A stretch of DNA of 64,000 bases from assembly GCF_010211765.1 (NCBI RefSeq), contig NZ_PDWO01000015.1, forward strand, positions 1 to 64,000, written 5' to 3'. The number at the start of each line of letters is the position of its first letter. Within the stretch, counting starts at the first letter, position 1. Shown here piece after piece: positions 1 through 7,189 of this stretch. The position numbers and the translations under genes are program-made. The notes under the pieces are model-generated. The model worked only from the letters and a program-made list of their open reading frames with translations. It did no database searches and was not told the origin of the DNA. The DNA comes from Pseudoxanthomonas kaohsiungensis. Lineage in GTDB: Bacteria; Pseudomonadota; Gammaproteobacteria; Xanthomonadales; Xanthomonadaceae.

Positions 1-60
1 TTTTACAAGTGTAGCACTATAGAAATCTTTCTCAACAAAAAAATTCCGATGGGAACAAAG

Positions 61-86
61 AAAAAGCCCTCAATGACGAGGGCTTT
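61..86 (-). terminator. Rho-independent terminator after the ArdC-like gene
   Basis: A perfect 9-bp stem (arms 63-71 and 78-86, loop 72-77) is followed on the minus strand by a T-rich run. It lies about 36 bp beyond the stop of the ArdC-like gene and probably ends that transcript. Confidence 0.75.
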
Positions 87-121
87 CTCTACTAAACTCT
101 ACAAAAACGCTTAGGTGTACC

Positions 122-988
122 TCAGAATGGAATGTCGTTGGATTGCTCTCTGCCCTTCTCTTTCGCTTTGGCTTGCGTGCGCTCGCGCTTCGGACGTGGC
201 TCGCTGGCAGGCTTGACCGGCTGCTGCGCCATTTCCTTCCTGGGCACGTTCGCGTAAACCAGTGGCTCGATGCCGACTTCCTTCAAAGCCGCATAGGCGT
301 CATCCAGCGCCCGCACTACCTCTTGCGGATGTGGTCGGTGCTCGATGAAGGGCTTCAACTCCTGGGCGAGTTCGGGTTCGACTTCTCGCGGCAGGCCCAA
401 GCGTGCCTGGCCAGTCATGACCGCGCACTCGCGGCGCAGTGCCATGCGGGCATTATCCTGTACGTCATCCTGCGCCGGAAACTTTTCGGCCATGACCTCC
501 TTCAGCCGTGCGTTGTACTGATCCATGGTCGGCGTCTTCTTGCGCGGCGTGATCAAGGCATCAAGCCCAGCTTGTCGGGTGGCTTGCTGCTCGGATGTCA
601 GTCCCTTCTGCTTGGGCAGGTTCAAGCCCTTGATCTGGTCTGCGTTGAACACTGTGGCCGGTACGCGCTCGGATAGCTGGCCATCCTTGCGGATCCATTT
701 CAGGATCTTCGTACCAACTTCCCCTTTGCGGATGTAGCCACCGGCCGCATTGGCCTGCTCGGTGGACAGCCAATATGGGCTCTGAAAGCCCTGCGCCTTG
801 GCGGCCATGGCCAGCTGCAGCGCGTTGTCAGCTTCGAAGCAGTACCCAGACACACCGCGAGGCTCCCCGCCAATCTGCGGCAGTGGCGTGTCAGGGTCTT
901 GCCATCGAAAGAACGGAGGGGCTATCCCTTCTCGCAGGTTGTCGTAGAAACTCCTGGCTTGCATCCTCTGGTACTCGTGTCGATCCAT
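122..988 (-). CDS. ArdC-like ssDNA-binding anti-restriction protein with SSB-like C-terminal tail
   Basis: 288 aa. Residues about 45-115 resemble the N-terminal ssDNA-binding domain of ArdC (DUF1738-type): a 'SGYCFEADNALQLAMAA' segment, then 'PYWLSTEQANAAGGYIRKGE' and a GTKILKW strand, matching the family pattern of P-x-W, an AxxxGG turn and (V/I)(R/K)KGE. I see no HExxH, so the zincin protease half of full ArdC is absent. The C-terminal third is charged and probably disordered, and it ends in NDIPF, very like the C-terminal peptide of SSB proteins. In the family such proteins protect incoming single-stranded plasmid DNA. That role here is inference. The gene lies in a plasmid backbone region and is followed by a hairpin terminator. 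The 5' end overlaps the next upstream gene by about 98 bp, so the true start could be a little further in. Confidence 0.7.
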   Translation of the reverse strand: MDRHEYQRMQARSFYDNLREGIAPPFFRWQDPDTPLPQIGGEPRGVSGYCFEADNALQLAMAAKAQGFQSPYWLSTEQANAAGGYIRKGEVGTKILKWIRKDGQLSERVPATVFNADQIKGLNLPKQKGLTSEQQATRQAGLDALITPRKKTPTMDQYNARLKEVMAEKFPAQDDVQDNARMALRRECAVMTGQARLGLPREVEPELAQELKPFIEHRPHPQEVVRALDDAYAALKEVGIEPLVYANVPRKEMAQQPVKPASEPRPKRERTQAKAKEKGREQSNDIPF

Positions 989-1196
989 CTTTCACCTTCC
1001 ACTTGATGTGTACGTCATACCCTCGCTCGAACGCGGATCTGGCGTACTTACAGCAAGTCTCGATGGTCGAGTGATGCTTTCCCGGCACGAACCATTCGTC
1101 AGCCAACTGCATGCGGGTTGCGTGCTTTTCGCACACAACCTCAAAGCGGTCGGCCGCCATCAGGATTTCGTCGTCGGTGAAGTTCGGATCAGACAT
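891..1196 (-). CDS. Hypothetical protein, 101 aa
   Basis: I do not recognise this protein. The start chosen is the ATG at 1194-1196 (MSDPNFTDDEIL...). A longer reading frame to 1250 has a low-complexity leader that looks non-coding. The first 65 residues look like a genuine acidic/helical domain (DDEILMAADRF, CEKHATRMQLADEWF) with cysteines around residues 22 and 45. The last 30 residues lie over the start of the ArdC-like gene in another frame, which makes either this C-terminus or the ArdC start uncertain. It is transcribed with the ArdC-like gene and probably belongs to the same plasmid backbone operon. Confidence 0.45.
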   Translation of the reverse strand: MSDPNFTDDEILMAADRFEVVCEKHATRMQLADEWFVPGKHHSTIETCCKYARSAFERGYDVHIKWKVKDGSTRVPEDASQEFLRQPARRDSPSVLSMARP

Positions 1197-1302
1197 GGGA
1201 CGGGTTCCTCTATGCCCCGTCCAGTCTGCGGCAGGTTGACTGGCCCGCAAGTTGGGTCCTGCGAACTGGTACGGTCTTACGCCAACGCAGTGGGCACGGT
1301 AG

Positions 1303-1553
1303 CGGCGCTATCGCGCCGTGGACGGCCGCCTGTGGCGGCCTGTGATCTGGGAGGGGGCGAAGGCCCTGGCGGCGCTGACGCGCCGCGGCTACGCCTTGGG
1401 CTGGGGGTGAAGCGTTGCGTGTTTTCCAGGCCGAAGGCAGGCCGCCTATGGCGGCCATGGTCCTGGCCCCAGGCCAGTGGTCCGCGCCCATAGGGCGCGT
1501 CGGGATGAAGCAGACACATCCGCTCCGCTGGCCGGCGGGGCGAAGCCCCCGGC
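1303..1553. repeat. Cluster of GC-rich short-loop hairpins beside the iteron origin
   Basis: Six inverted repeats are packed into 250 bp: 1303-1318 (CGGCGC stem), 1324-1340 and 1440-1456 (the same arms, GGCCGCC/GGCGGCC, around TGT or TAT), 1369-1386 (GCGGCGC), 1483-1499 (CGCGCCC, loop ATA) and 1531-1553 (imperfect). Loops are 3-4 nt. I see no convincing gene between 1197 and 1888. Position next to the iterons suggests a role in the plasmid origin (single-strand initiation, oriT or fork control), but this is inference. Confidence 0.6.
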
Positions 1554-1692
1554 GCTGTTGCTGTTGCCCTTCGCCTTTTCTCAGATCTAAATGATCCCAC
1601 GCTCGCGCCAGCGGGCCCTTGACCTCTAGAACCTGAAAACCTAGAGAACGGACGTTTAGCCTTGATGATTCAACGTGTTAGCGAACACCCGC

Positions 1693-1794
1693 GTAGCAGG
1701 AAACATAGTCGAGGTAGCACGAAACATAGATGGCGTAACAGGAAACATATTCCCGTATAGCAGGAAACATAGTGCGCCGTAGCAGGAAACATAG
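1693..1794. repeat. Iteron array (probable oriV), five direct repeats
   Basis: Five direct copies of GTAGCAGGAAACATAG or close variants lie at 1693-1708, 1714-1729, 1735-1750, 1757-1772 and 1779-1794. Copies 2, 3 and 4 carry one or two changes. The period is 21-22 bp, two helical turns, so all copies face the same side of the helix. They lie about 95 bp before a TrfA-family initiator in the same orientation, the classic layout of an iteron-controlled theta origin. Confidence 0.88.
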
Positions 1795-1854
1795 TCCGCA
1801 CCGAACCCGTTCGCATAGGCACCAATCAGCGTCATGACATATCACAGGGTACAG

Positions 1855-1882
1855 TTGACAGTCTGGCTTCGCCTTCTACCTT
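1855..1882 (+). promoter_or_regulatory. Putative sigma70 promoter of the replication initiator
   Basis: A consensus -35 box TTGACA (1855-1860) is followed after 16 bp by TACCTT (1877-1882). A start site 6-7 bp further on would coincide with the ATG at 1889, and no Shine-Dalgarno sequence precedes that ATG. If the promoter is real the mRNA would be leaderless or nearly so. Confidence 0.4.
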
Positions 1883-1888
1883 CTGGGT

Positions 1889-2845
1889 ATGAAGACTGCC
1901 AAGACATTCACTCAATCACCTGTGAAGGTTCCCATCGGCCAAGAGCCGTCTGCGGACGAACCCGCGCTCTATACGCAGATCCCGGTTTCAGTTCTACGTT
2001 GCGCTCTCTTTGGTGTGTCTGATAAAGGTGATGACGTTGCGGACTTCACCAAGGTGACTGTCGATCGCAGGCTGACCGGGGCAGAAATCCGGTACAAGGG
2101 TCCGCACCTCAATCAGGACCATTTGAAGCTCTGGCAGGCGTGCCTCTTCCTGGCCCAAGAAACGGTTGGGCTCAATGGAGACAAGTTTGCCATCTCCAAC
2201 ACTGCTGATTTGCTTCGCCTTAGTGGGCGATCTACCGGAGACTCGCGGCAGTACAACAGGGTCTGGGAGCTGTTGAAAGACCTGGTAAGCGCCAAAGTGG
2301 AGATCAGTACGTCCCGCACCAGCTACTTCGGATCGCTCATTCTTGAAGTTGCAAAAGACAAGCCATCAGGTCGGATTGACATCCATATGAGCGGGACCCT
2401 TAAACAGTTCATGTCCAACGAAACATTGAGCAACGACATGCTGCGCCTGGCAGGCCTGGGAAAGGATCAGCTTGCCTCCTGGCTACACAACTACTATGCA
2501 AGCCAAAAGGAACCTCCGAAGCTTTCCATCAGCGAGATCAAGTCTCTCAGCGGGTCACAGCTGAAACTTCCCCAGCTACGGCAGAGGGTGAAGAAAGCCA
2601 TGGCCAAGCTGAAATGCGGTAGCCGTCCCCTCATTACAGACTTCAAGCTGGATGAGACATTTGACACTCTTCACGTTACGAAGAACCCAACTACTGTTGA
2701 CATGCGTGCAGCAGACGCAGTGGCAGCGGCTGCTTTCGAGAAGCGAAAGGCGGCAGATGCCATGAGGAGGGAAAGAGATAAGACCGGGAGTAGATTCAAG
2801 ACGCAAGGAGAGGTCAATCGGCCCAGCGCAAACGTTGTCTTATGA
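1889..2845 (+). CDS. trfA: TrfA-family plasmid replication initiator
   Basis: 318 aa. The protein has the TrfA layout: a short variable N-terminus, then 'QIPVSVLRCALFGV' (TrfA: P-x-x-V-A-R-S-A-L-F), 'LTGAEIRYKGPHLNQDHLKLW' (TrfA: TG-x-E-L-R-x-x-D-x-L-V-W), a winged-helix stretch to about residue 150 (FAISNTADLLRLSGRS...VWELLKDLVSAKVEI), a second winged helix near 190-245, and a basic C-terminus. TrfA proteins bind iterons and open the origin for theta replication, and the iteron array directly upstream supports that role here. The ATG at 1889 has no visible ribosome-binding site. The next in-frame ATG lies far inside the conserved domain, so this start is preferred. A strong hairpin follows the stop. 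A replicon in lower-GC DNA joined to chromosome implies an integrated plasmid or plasmid-derived ICE. Confidence 0.85.
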   Translation: MKTAKTFTQSPVKVPIGQEPSADEPALYTQIPVSVLRCALFGVSDKGDDVADFTKVTVDRRLTGAEIRYKGPHLNQDHLKLWQACLFLAQETVGLNGDKFAISNTADLLRLSGRSTGDSRQYNRVWELLKDLVSAKVEISTSRTSYFGSLILEVAKDKPSGRIDIHMSGTLKQFMSNETLSNDMLRLAGLGKDQLASWLHNYYASQKEPPKLSISEIKSLSGSQLKLPQLRQRVKKAMAKLKCGSRPLITDFKLDETFDTLHVTKNPTTVDMRAADAVAAAAFEKRKAADAMRRERDKTGSRFKTQGEVNRPSANVVL

Positions 2846-2861
2846 CACTACACCCAAGAAG

Positions 2862-2886
2862 AACGGCGCCCAAGGGCGCCGTTTTC
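2862..2886 (+). terminator. Terminator between trfA and klcA (convergent)
   Basis: A perfect 10-bp GC-rich stem (2862-2871 and 2874-2883) with a 2-nt loop is followed by TTTTC on the plus strand. It starts 17 bp after the trfA stop and lies against the end of the convergent klcA-like gene. The minus-strand side has a weaker T-rich run, so it may work in both directions. Confidence 0.75.
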
Positions 2887-2887
2887 G

Positions 2888-3334
2888 TCAATCAAGAAGC
2901 CTCATAATTGATCCCGCCTCGGGGTGCGTGCAGGCGTGGGCCATCAATGTTCGCCAATGAAAGAGTGCATTCTCCCGCCCCATTTCATCTCCAACCTCGT
3001 CCATTTCCCAAGCCATGCGATTGTAGTTGTAGATCGTCGCTGCGAGACCCGCGGCTTGTGCGCTCATGACCACGGGGGTTCCACAGCTGTCCTTGACGGA
3101 ATATGTTGGATGTAGACGCGTGGCGACAGGGGCCAAGTAACAAGCGCCATTCTCAATCAAATACAGCCACTGACCACCATGAAACGCTCCTTCCGTCCAT
3201 TCACTTAGGCTTTCCTCAATGGACTTCTCGAACAGTCTATTGGGGAGAAAGAATAGCGTGGTCCTTTTGATATGAGCAATGTCATGATTGGCTGCTGACC
3301 GGCTAACCATCTTGTCTGTCGCCTCACGCCGCAT
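2888..3334 (-). CDS. klcA: KlcA/ArdB-family anti-restriction protein
   Basis: 148 aa from the ATG at 3334, the usual ArdB/KlcA length. The family pattern is clear along the whole protein: 'LFFLPNRLFEKS' (family: R-F-L-P-x-x-F), 'GAFHGGQWLYLIENGACYLAP' (family: Y-x-G-G-x-W-x-F/Y-Y-x-L-x-N-G-x-F-Y-M-A-P), 'VVMSAQAAGLAATIYNYNRMA' (family: S-A-D-A-A-G-I-x-A-T-L), and a C-terminal 'HWRTLMAHACTHPEAGSIMRLLD'. These proteins block type I restriction in vivo without mimicking DNA in an obvious way. The start overlaps the end of the upstream methylase-like gene by 11 bp, so the three genes 5031-2888 form a translationally coupled operon devoted to escaping host restriction. Confidence 0.88.
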   Translation of the reverse strand: MRREATDKMVSRSAANHDIAHIKRTTLFFLPNRLFEKSIEESLSEWTEGAFHGGQWLYLIENGACYLAPVATRLHPTYSVKDSCGTPVVMSAQAAGLAATIYNYNRMAWEMDEVGDEMGRENALFHWRTLMAHACTHPEAGSIMRLLD

Positions 3335-4058
3335 TGGAATACTCCTTTTTCGTATGCATGAACATCGGTGAGAAGACCACCATCGGTACTTTGGCCTGGT
3401 ATTCCGTGATCGCATTGGCATGCCACACAGTGACGTGAGCCACTTCAACTTGGTGGATTAGGCAGTTCCAGATGATCTGAACCGCCGTTGCTCGCGCCAT
3501 GTCCACATCAATATCCATGGCATACACACCCACCGAGGGAAGCAGTTCCGGCGCTTGTTCTCGCAACTGATGCAGCTGGGCCAACAAGAGCGATCCCGTA
3601 CCCGAGCCCGTCGGGTCGGCCACTTTCACCATGTCACCAGCCGCCACTTTCGCCTTCATGGTCGGCAACAGTCTGTCCATAGCCAGCTGCGCGACAAAGA
3701 GCGCCAAATCTCGCGGCGTAAAGAATTGTCCCATGTCCTTGCCATCACGCCCCAAGAACTCGCTGGCCAAGTCGGTCAACACGTCGTGGAACGGTTCGTT
3801 CGCTTTCACCAGTTCGAGGTATGCCGTCGTCATGGCCGAAATCGACTTCACCTCGTTCTTACGTTCGGGCGCGTTGAAATTGATGAAGTAGTTTTCATCA
3901 ATGACGTGGAAAGCAGACAACGGGCGACAACCAAGGATGTTGAACAGTGCTGCGATCATGGTGTTCATCGCTTTGGTAGGCGTGCGGTCGAAACGTGAAA
4001 TCTTCGCGTGCCAGCGAATGGCGTCAGCCAGTTTTTTGCGCAGTTTGTTATGCGACAT
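3324..4058 (-). CDS. N-6 DNA methylase-like protein with divergent catalytic motifs
   Basis: 244 aa from the ATG at 4058. It resembles the catalytic core of HsdM-type adenine methylases: 'GQFFTPRDLALFVAQL' (family: G-Q-F/Y-F/Y-T-P) and the SAM-binding motif I 'VADPTGSGTGSLLL' in place of DPxCGSGG. Motif IV, normally NPP(F/Y), appears as 'VVFSPMF', and the protein stops about 12 residues later, without a target-recognition domain. It keeps a plausible SAM pocket but may not methylate DNA. Plasmid versions of this protein commonly sit beside klcA-type genes. It overlaps the upstream methyltransferase and the downstream klcA by exactly 11 bp each. Alternative roles are a restriction decoy or a partner of the upstream enzyme. 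Confidence 0.75.
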   Translation of the reverse strand: MSHNKLRKKLADAIRWHAKISRFDRTPTKAMNTMIAALFNILGCRPLSAFHVIDENYFINFNAPERKNEVKSISAMTTAYLELVKANEPFHDVLTDLASEFLGRDGKDMGQFFTPRDLALFVAQLAMDRLLPTMKAKVAAGDMVKVADPTGSGTGSLLLAQLHQLREQAPELLPSVGVYAMDIDVDMARATAVQIIWNCLIHQVEVAHVTVWHANAITEYQAKVPMVVFSPMFMHTKKEYSNAA

Positions 4059-5031
4059 GTCGCACCTCCGCCTTTCGCAGACACACCCTGCCAACCTTTG
4101 ACCTTGCTGACGTACCTCCACCGCGACGCCGGGCCGTTACCGGAGCCTTAGCTTTCGACACCAGTAGGCGACCACCCTTCAACGTCTCCAAGCGTGGCCG
4201 TGCGACCTGATAGGCCTTGGTTGGTTGCGGTTCTGGCTCGCCGTTCTGCGCGCACAGGATCCGGCGACGCGCGATGGCCATGTACTGGGCACTCAACTCG
4301 AACCCAATGAAGTGACGACCCGTCCTTGCGGCTGCCACACCCGTGGTTCCCGATCCCATAGTGAGGTCCAGCACAGTGTGGCCCGGATTGGAGTAGGACT
4401 TGATCAACCACTCCATCAAGGCAACAGGCTTCTGGGTTGGGTGCCAACCACGCTCCCAGGCAAAGAACTGGACTGAGCGCGGATGCCGCGTCCCGTTGTT
4501 CTTGCCTGACTTACGCTTGCCCTTGATCCCGCCTGCGTCGCCGCCCGTGTACGTGCCCCCACGTTCGACGTAGGGCTTACCTTCCACCATCTGCGGGTTG
4601 TAACGGGCTCGCTTACGGCAGAAGACCAGAATGTCTTCGTGCGCCTTCAAAGGGCCGTGCGAGGCCAGGAACGGGTTGGTACCGTTTGACTTCTCCCACA
4701 CGAGGGTTTGACGCAGGTGCTTCAACCCGTAGGGGTTGGACTGGGCCAACACGAACGTGAAAGGCGACTGCGCGGTGAAAACGAACACGCACTCGTGCGT
4801 GCCGACGCGGTACAGCTCGCGCCACATGGCAGCCAAGTCGATGACGGTGTCCCACTTGCAGCCCGTGGTGCCATAGGGCAAGTCGGTCAGCACCAGATCG
4901 ACGGAAGCGTCCGGAAGCTTTTTCAGCTGGGCGAGGCAGTCGCCGCGGGTGAGGGAAACAGAAACACCACCGCCCTTGCGGGCAGTGGTGCGACGGGTGG
5001 AACGGGGAAAACGACGAGCAGCAATCTCCAC
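4048..5031 (-). CDS. Beta-class site-specific DNA methyltransferase (N4-cytosine/N6-adenine type)
   Basis: 327 aa. Motif order is IV before I, the beta-class arrangement: 'VLTDLPYGTTGCKWD' near residue 50 carries the D-x-P-Y catalytic tetrapeptide, 'HPTQKPVALMEWLI' near 220 is motif X, and 'VLDLTMGSGTTGVAAA' near 245 is the SAM-binding motif I. A basic tail follows. No restriction endonuclease is adjacent, so this is probably an orphan protective methylase of the mobile element. The start is GTG at 5029-5031. The conserved domain begins about 22 residues later, so a downstream start is possible. A hairpin (5049-5070) lies just upstream of the gene. It leads the operon with the divergent methylase and klcA. 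Confidence 0.85.
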   Translation of the reverse strand: MEIAARRFPRSTRRTTARKGGGVSVSLTRGDCLAQLKKLPDASVDLVLTDLPYGTTGCKWDTVIDLAAMWRELYRVGTHECVFVFTAQSPFTFVLAQSNPYGLKHLRQTLVWEKSNGTNPFLASHGPLKAHEDILVFCRKRARYNPQMVEGKPYVERGGTYTGGDAGGIKGKRKSGKNNGTRHPRSVQFFAWERGWHPTQKPVALMEWLIKSYSNPGHTVLDLTMGSGTTGVAAARTGRHFIGFELSAQYMAIARRRILCAQNGEPEPQPTKAYQVARPRLETLKGGRLLVSKAKAPVTARRRGGGTSARSKVGRVCLRKAEVRHVA

Positions 5032-5436
5032 GATGAGGGCCTATAAGACCCACCGCGCAAGGGCGGTGGGGCGATAGGCGATCGCGGGAAATCTCTTCCA
5101 GCCGTATGCTGGGTTAGAGCACTGTCCCGGACGTTACCGGGCACTTCTGAGCCTCGTCATAGCCGCCCTTACCGGGTTCCGGACATGCCCGCCTTGCGGC
5201 GTCGGCGCGGCGCACATCATGCGTCGCACAGGTTCCCCAAGGGGTCTGCATGACAAATGCTACGCCGATCGATGGCTGGTTTACCGACCCGACCAGAACG
5301 GGGCTGTCGGCGGGTCAGATGCCGTTTCTCTAATAGGGTCGATGTATTTTTCGGACCTGCGAGAACACCGAAATCGGATGCGGATCAGGGACTTATCTCG
5401 CCGGAGGCTCGGTTTATCTGGCGTTTAGTAAGACCC
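5032..5436. other. Intergenic stretch with a hairpin and two tiny ORFs
   Basis: There is no convincing gene. A stem-loop (5049-5056 with 5063-5070) lies upstream of the methyltransferase operon. A 27-codon ORF (5250-5333, plus strand, preceded by AAGGGG about 7 bp upstream) and a 28-codon ORF (5342-5428) are the only small reading frames I noticed. Neither is recognisable. Confidence 0.4.
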
Positions 5437-5859
5437 TCAAAAGAGGGCCAGTTGCGGCAGAGCTAGCCGGTCTTGCTCGGCCAGCAGCCACAAGATCTGT
5501 GCCTTACAACGGCCGATGTGGTTGCCTACGGCGCGCAGCGCGTCCGCAAGCCCAGACTCGGGGCCCATGGCCCGATAGGCGATGCCGATGTCGTAGTTGG
5601 ACATCGCGTCCAGCCCGCGGGTGCGCAGGTCGTCGTAGCGGCGGATGTAGCGTCGAAGCTCATCCTGATACTCGTCCAGTGCTGCGGGCAGTTGCTCGCG
5701 GCGGCTGTTCTCGTTCTCCGACAGGTCGGGCCACAGCAGGGCGTTCAACTGATGCCAGGGCTCGATGTCGTCTGAGGCCGGGAAGGCCTGGACGATCTGT
5801 TCGATACGGGCGGTGTCCGCGCTGGCACGGAGCTGGGCAACTTCGGATTCAAAGCTCAT
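5437..5859 (-). CDS. Hypothetical protein, 140 aa, helical
   Basis: I do not recognise this protein. It starts at the ATG at 5857-5859 (MSFESEVAQL...), preceded by a good AAGGAGACC ribosome-binding site that excludes the longer upstream reading. The sequence is acidic and almost entirely predicted helix (EYQDELRRYIRRYDDLRTRGLDAM, ALRAVGNHIGRCKAQILWLL), with no signal peptide or membrane segment. It stands alone between the methyltransferase operon and a divergent small gene, in the accessory part of the island. Confidence 0.6.
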   Translation of the reverse strand: MSFESEVAQLRASADTARIEQIVQAFPASDDIEPWHQLNALLWPDLSENENSRREQLPAALDEYQDELRRYIRRYDDLRTRGLDAMSNYDIGIAYRAMGPESGLADALRAVGNHIGRCKAQILWLLAEQDRLALPQLALF

Positions 5860-6084
5860 GGCGGTCTCCTTCGGGTTGGAGACCACCAAAGCTCGGGCGA
5901 AGATGGGACCGGGCACCGTAGGGCGGAACATCGTGGAGCAGGCGCCGCCGAACCTTAGGTTCGCCAATGACGCTGCCCTAGGCTGCGGCGTCGCCTTGCG
6001 CGGGCACGCGACCGTGCTGCCGTGTGTCGGAACCCGACGGGATCGCTAAGATGGGGTCGAACCCTAAATGCCCGGGAAGAGCCA

Positions 6085-6492
6085 ATGGTCGATCAGCCCC
6101 TACTTGAGCGTCTTGAAACCCTGATGGGCTGGGATGACATGCTACCGGAAGAGAAGTACGAGGCATGCCGCCAGGCAGGTTTGCTCGTCTTGTTGAACAA
6201 GGGTGTGGGTGCCTACACCTACGTAGAACTTGAAGGCGAGTCCAAAACCAATCGGGAAGATTTGGAGGACACGCTTGGCTATTACATCACCGACCCTGAC
6301 GACCCGACTGCCGACTACTTCAACATCTCGGATATCGACCAACTGAGTGGGGATGACGTGATGCCGCTGTTGTGCGATCTCTTCCCCGAATTGGAAGCAA
6401 CTGATGAAGCCGACTTCGACGATTGGTTGCGCGCCTTCATTCATCGAACACGCTTGGGGCACATCGCTGGCCAGAGAACATCGACAACTTAG
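6085..6492 (+). CDS. Hypothetical acidic protein, 135 aa
   Basis: I do not recognise this protein. The start chosen is the ATG at 6085 (MVDQPLLERLETLMGWDDML), with GGGAAGAG upstream. The longer frame to 6022 adds a basic leader unlike the rest. The protein is strongly acidic (REDLEDTLGYYITDPDDPTADYF, DEADFDDWLRAFIHR) and predicted soluble. High negative charge on a mobile element raises the possibility of a DNA-mimic anti-restriction or inhibitor protein, but no family match is visible and this is only a suggestion. Confidence 0.55.
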   Translation: MVDQPLLERLETLMGWDDMLPEEKYEACRQAGLLVLLNKGVGAYTYVELEGESKTNREDLEDTLGYYITDPDDPTADYFNISDIDQLSGDDVMPLLCDLFPELEATDEADFDDWLRAFIHRTRLGHIAGQRTSTT

Positions 6493-6517
6493 CCAAGCGA
6501 GTTGTAAGTAAAGTTCA

Positions 6518-7189
6518 CTAGGCTTCCGGATCTAGTTTTCCGAAGTACGCATGCGCCGCTTCGTAGGGTGGCCGCACCAGTCGATCCATGGCTTCGGGAT
6601 CCAGCGGTGACAGCGACATGGCCAACCCAAGCGCGAGCTGGACGAATACCAGAATGTTGTCCACTGCGTGTATCAGCTCGTCCCACTCAATGGTGATGTC
6701 GCCCCAAGCGTCGTGCTGGGTGTAGATCGCCAACACCTCCTTGCCGCCGTGGACCAGGCCAGAAAGGTCCTTGTAGTGGCTCTTTACCGTCCGTAGCAGC
6801 TTCTCTTCATCCCAGCCCAAGTGTGAGGCGGCTTCCTTGGCCACATCGGCCACGTAGATCTGGCTTTTGCCACGATTTGGCATCTTGCCCTTGCGGCGGA
6901 ACCGCGCGATCTCCTTGTCATTGGCGGCCTTTGCGAAGAACGCTGCCCGCAAGACGTACTCCATCTGAGCCCGCTGCAAGATCAGCGCAGCCACCCAGGA
7001 CTTCTCTGGCTGATTGATGAGCAAGGCATAGATAGCCTCGGCCGTGTCCATTGAAGCCAGCACGAGCGGCAAAACGGTGGCCGTGCGCTCAGAGCCGATA
7101 TGGCCCATGTCAGACAGGGTGTTGCGCGTCTGGTGCAGGACCTTCAACGCATCGCTGCTTCGCTGGCGCAGGTTCTTGGAGTCGGCCAT
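6518..7189 (-). CDS. Hypothetical helical protein, 223 aa (DUF6988-like)
   Basis: All-alpha protein. The core 'VLASMDTAEAIYALLI...SWVAALILQRAQMEYVLRAAFFA' is a pattern also seen in the DUF5677-type protein at 24668-25603 (a long helix, then a QxRxxxE helix). The conserved arginine and glutamate (RAQMEYVLR) and a later 'LSGLVHGG' histidine recall HEPN-like or DUF6988 proteins that occur in defence islands. I cannot assign catalysis. It is convergent with the preceding gene and about 380 bp downstream of the GmrSD-like nuclease gene on the same strand. Confidence 0.6.
   Translation of the reverse strand: MADSKNLRQRSSDALKVLHQTRNTLSDMGHIGSERTATVLPLVLASMDTAEAIYALLINQPEKSWVAALILQRAQMEYVLRAAFFAKAANDKEIARFRRKGKMPNRGKSQIYVADVAKEAASHLGWDEEKLLRTVKSHYKDLSGLVHGGKEVLAIYTQHDAWGDITIEWDELIHAVDNILVFVQLALGLAMSLSPLDPEAMDRLVRPPYEAAHAYFGKLDPEA

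Noticed and set aside
1693-1794. Short regular repeats resembling a CRISPR array
   Set aside because: Period 21-22 bp with 5-6 bp between copies, no spacers and no cas genes. They sit before a TrfA gene and are iterons.
1834-2022. 62-codon ORF over the trfA start
   Set aside because: It overlaps the promoter and the conserved start of trfA in another frame, with no recognisable features.
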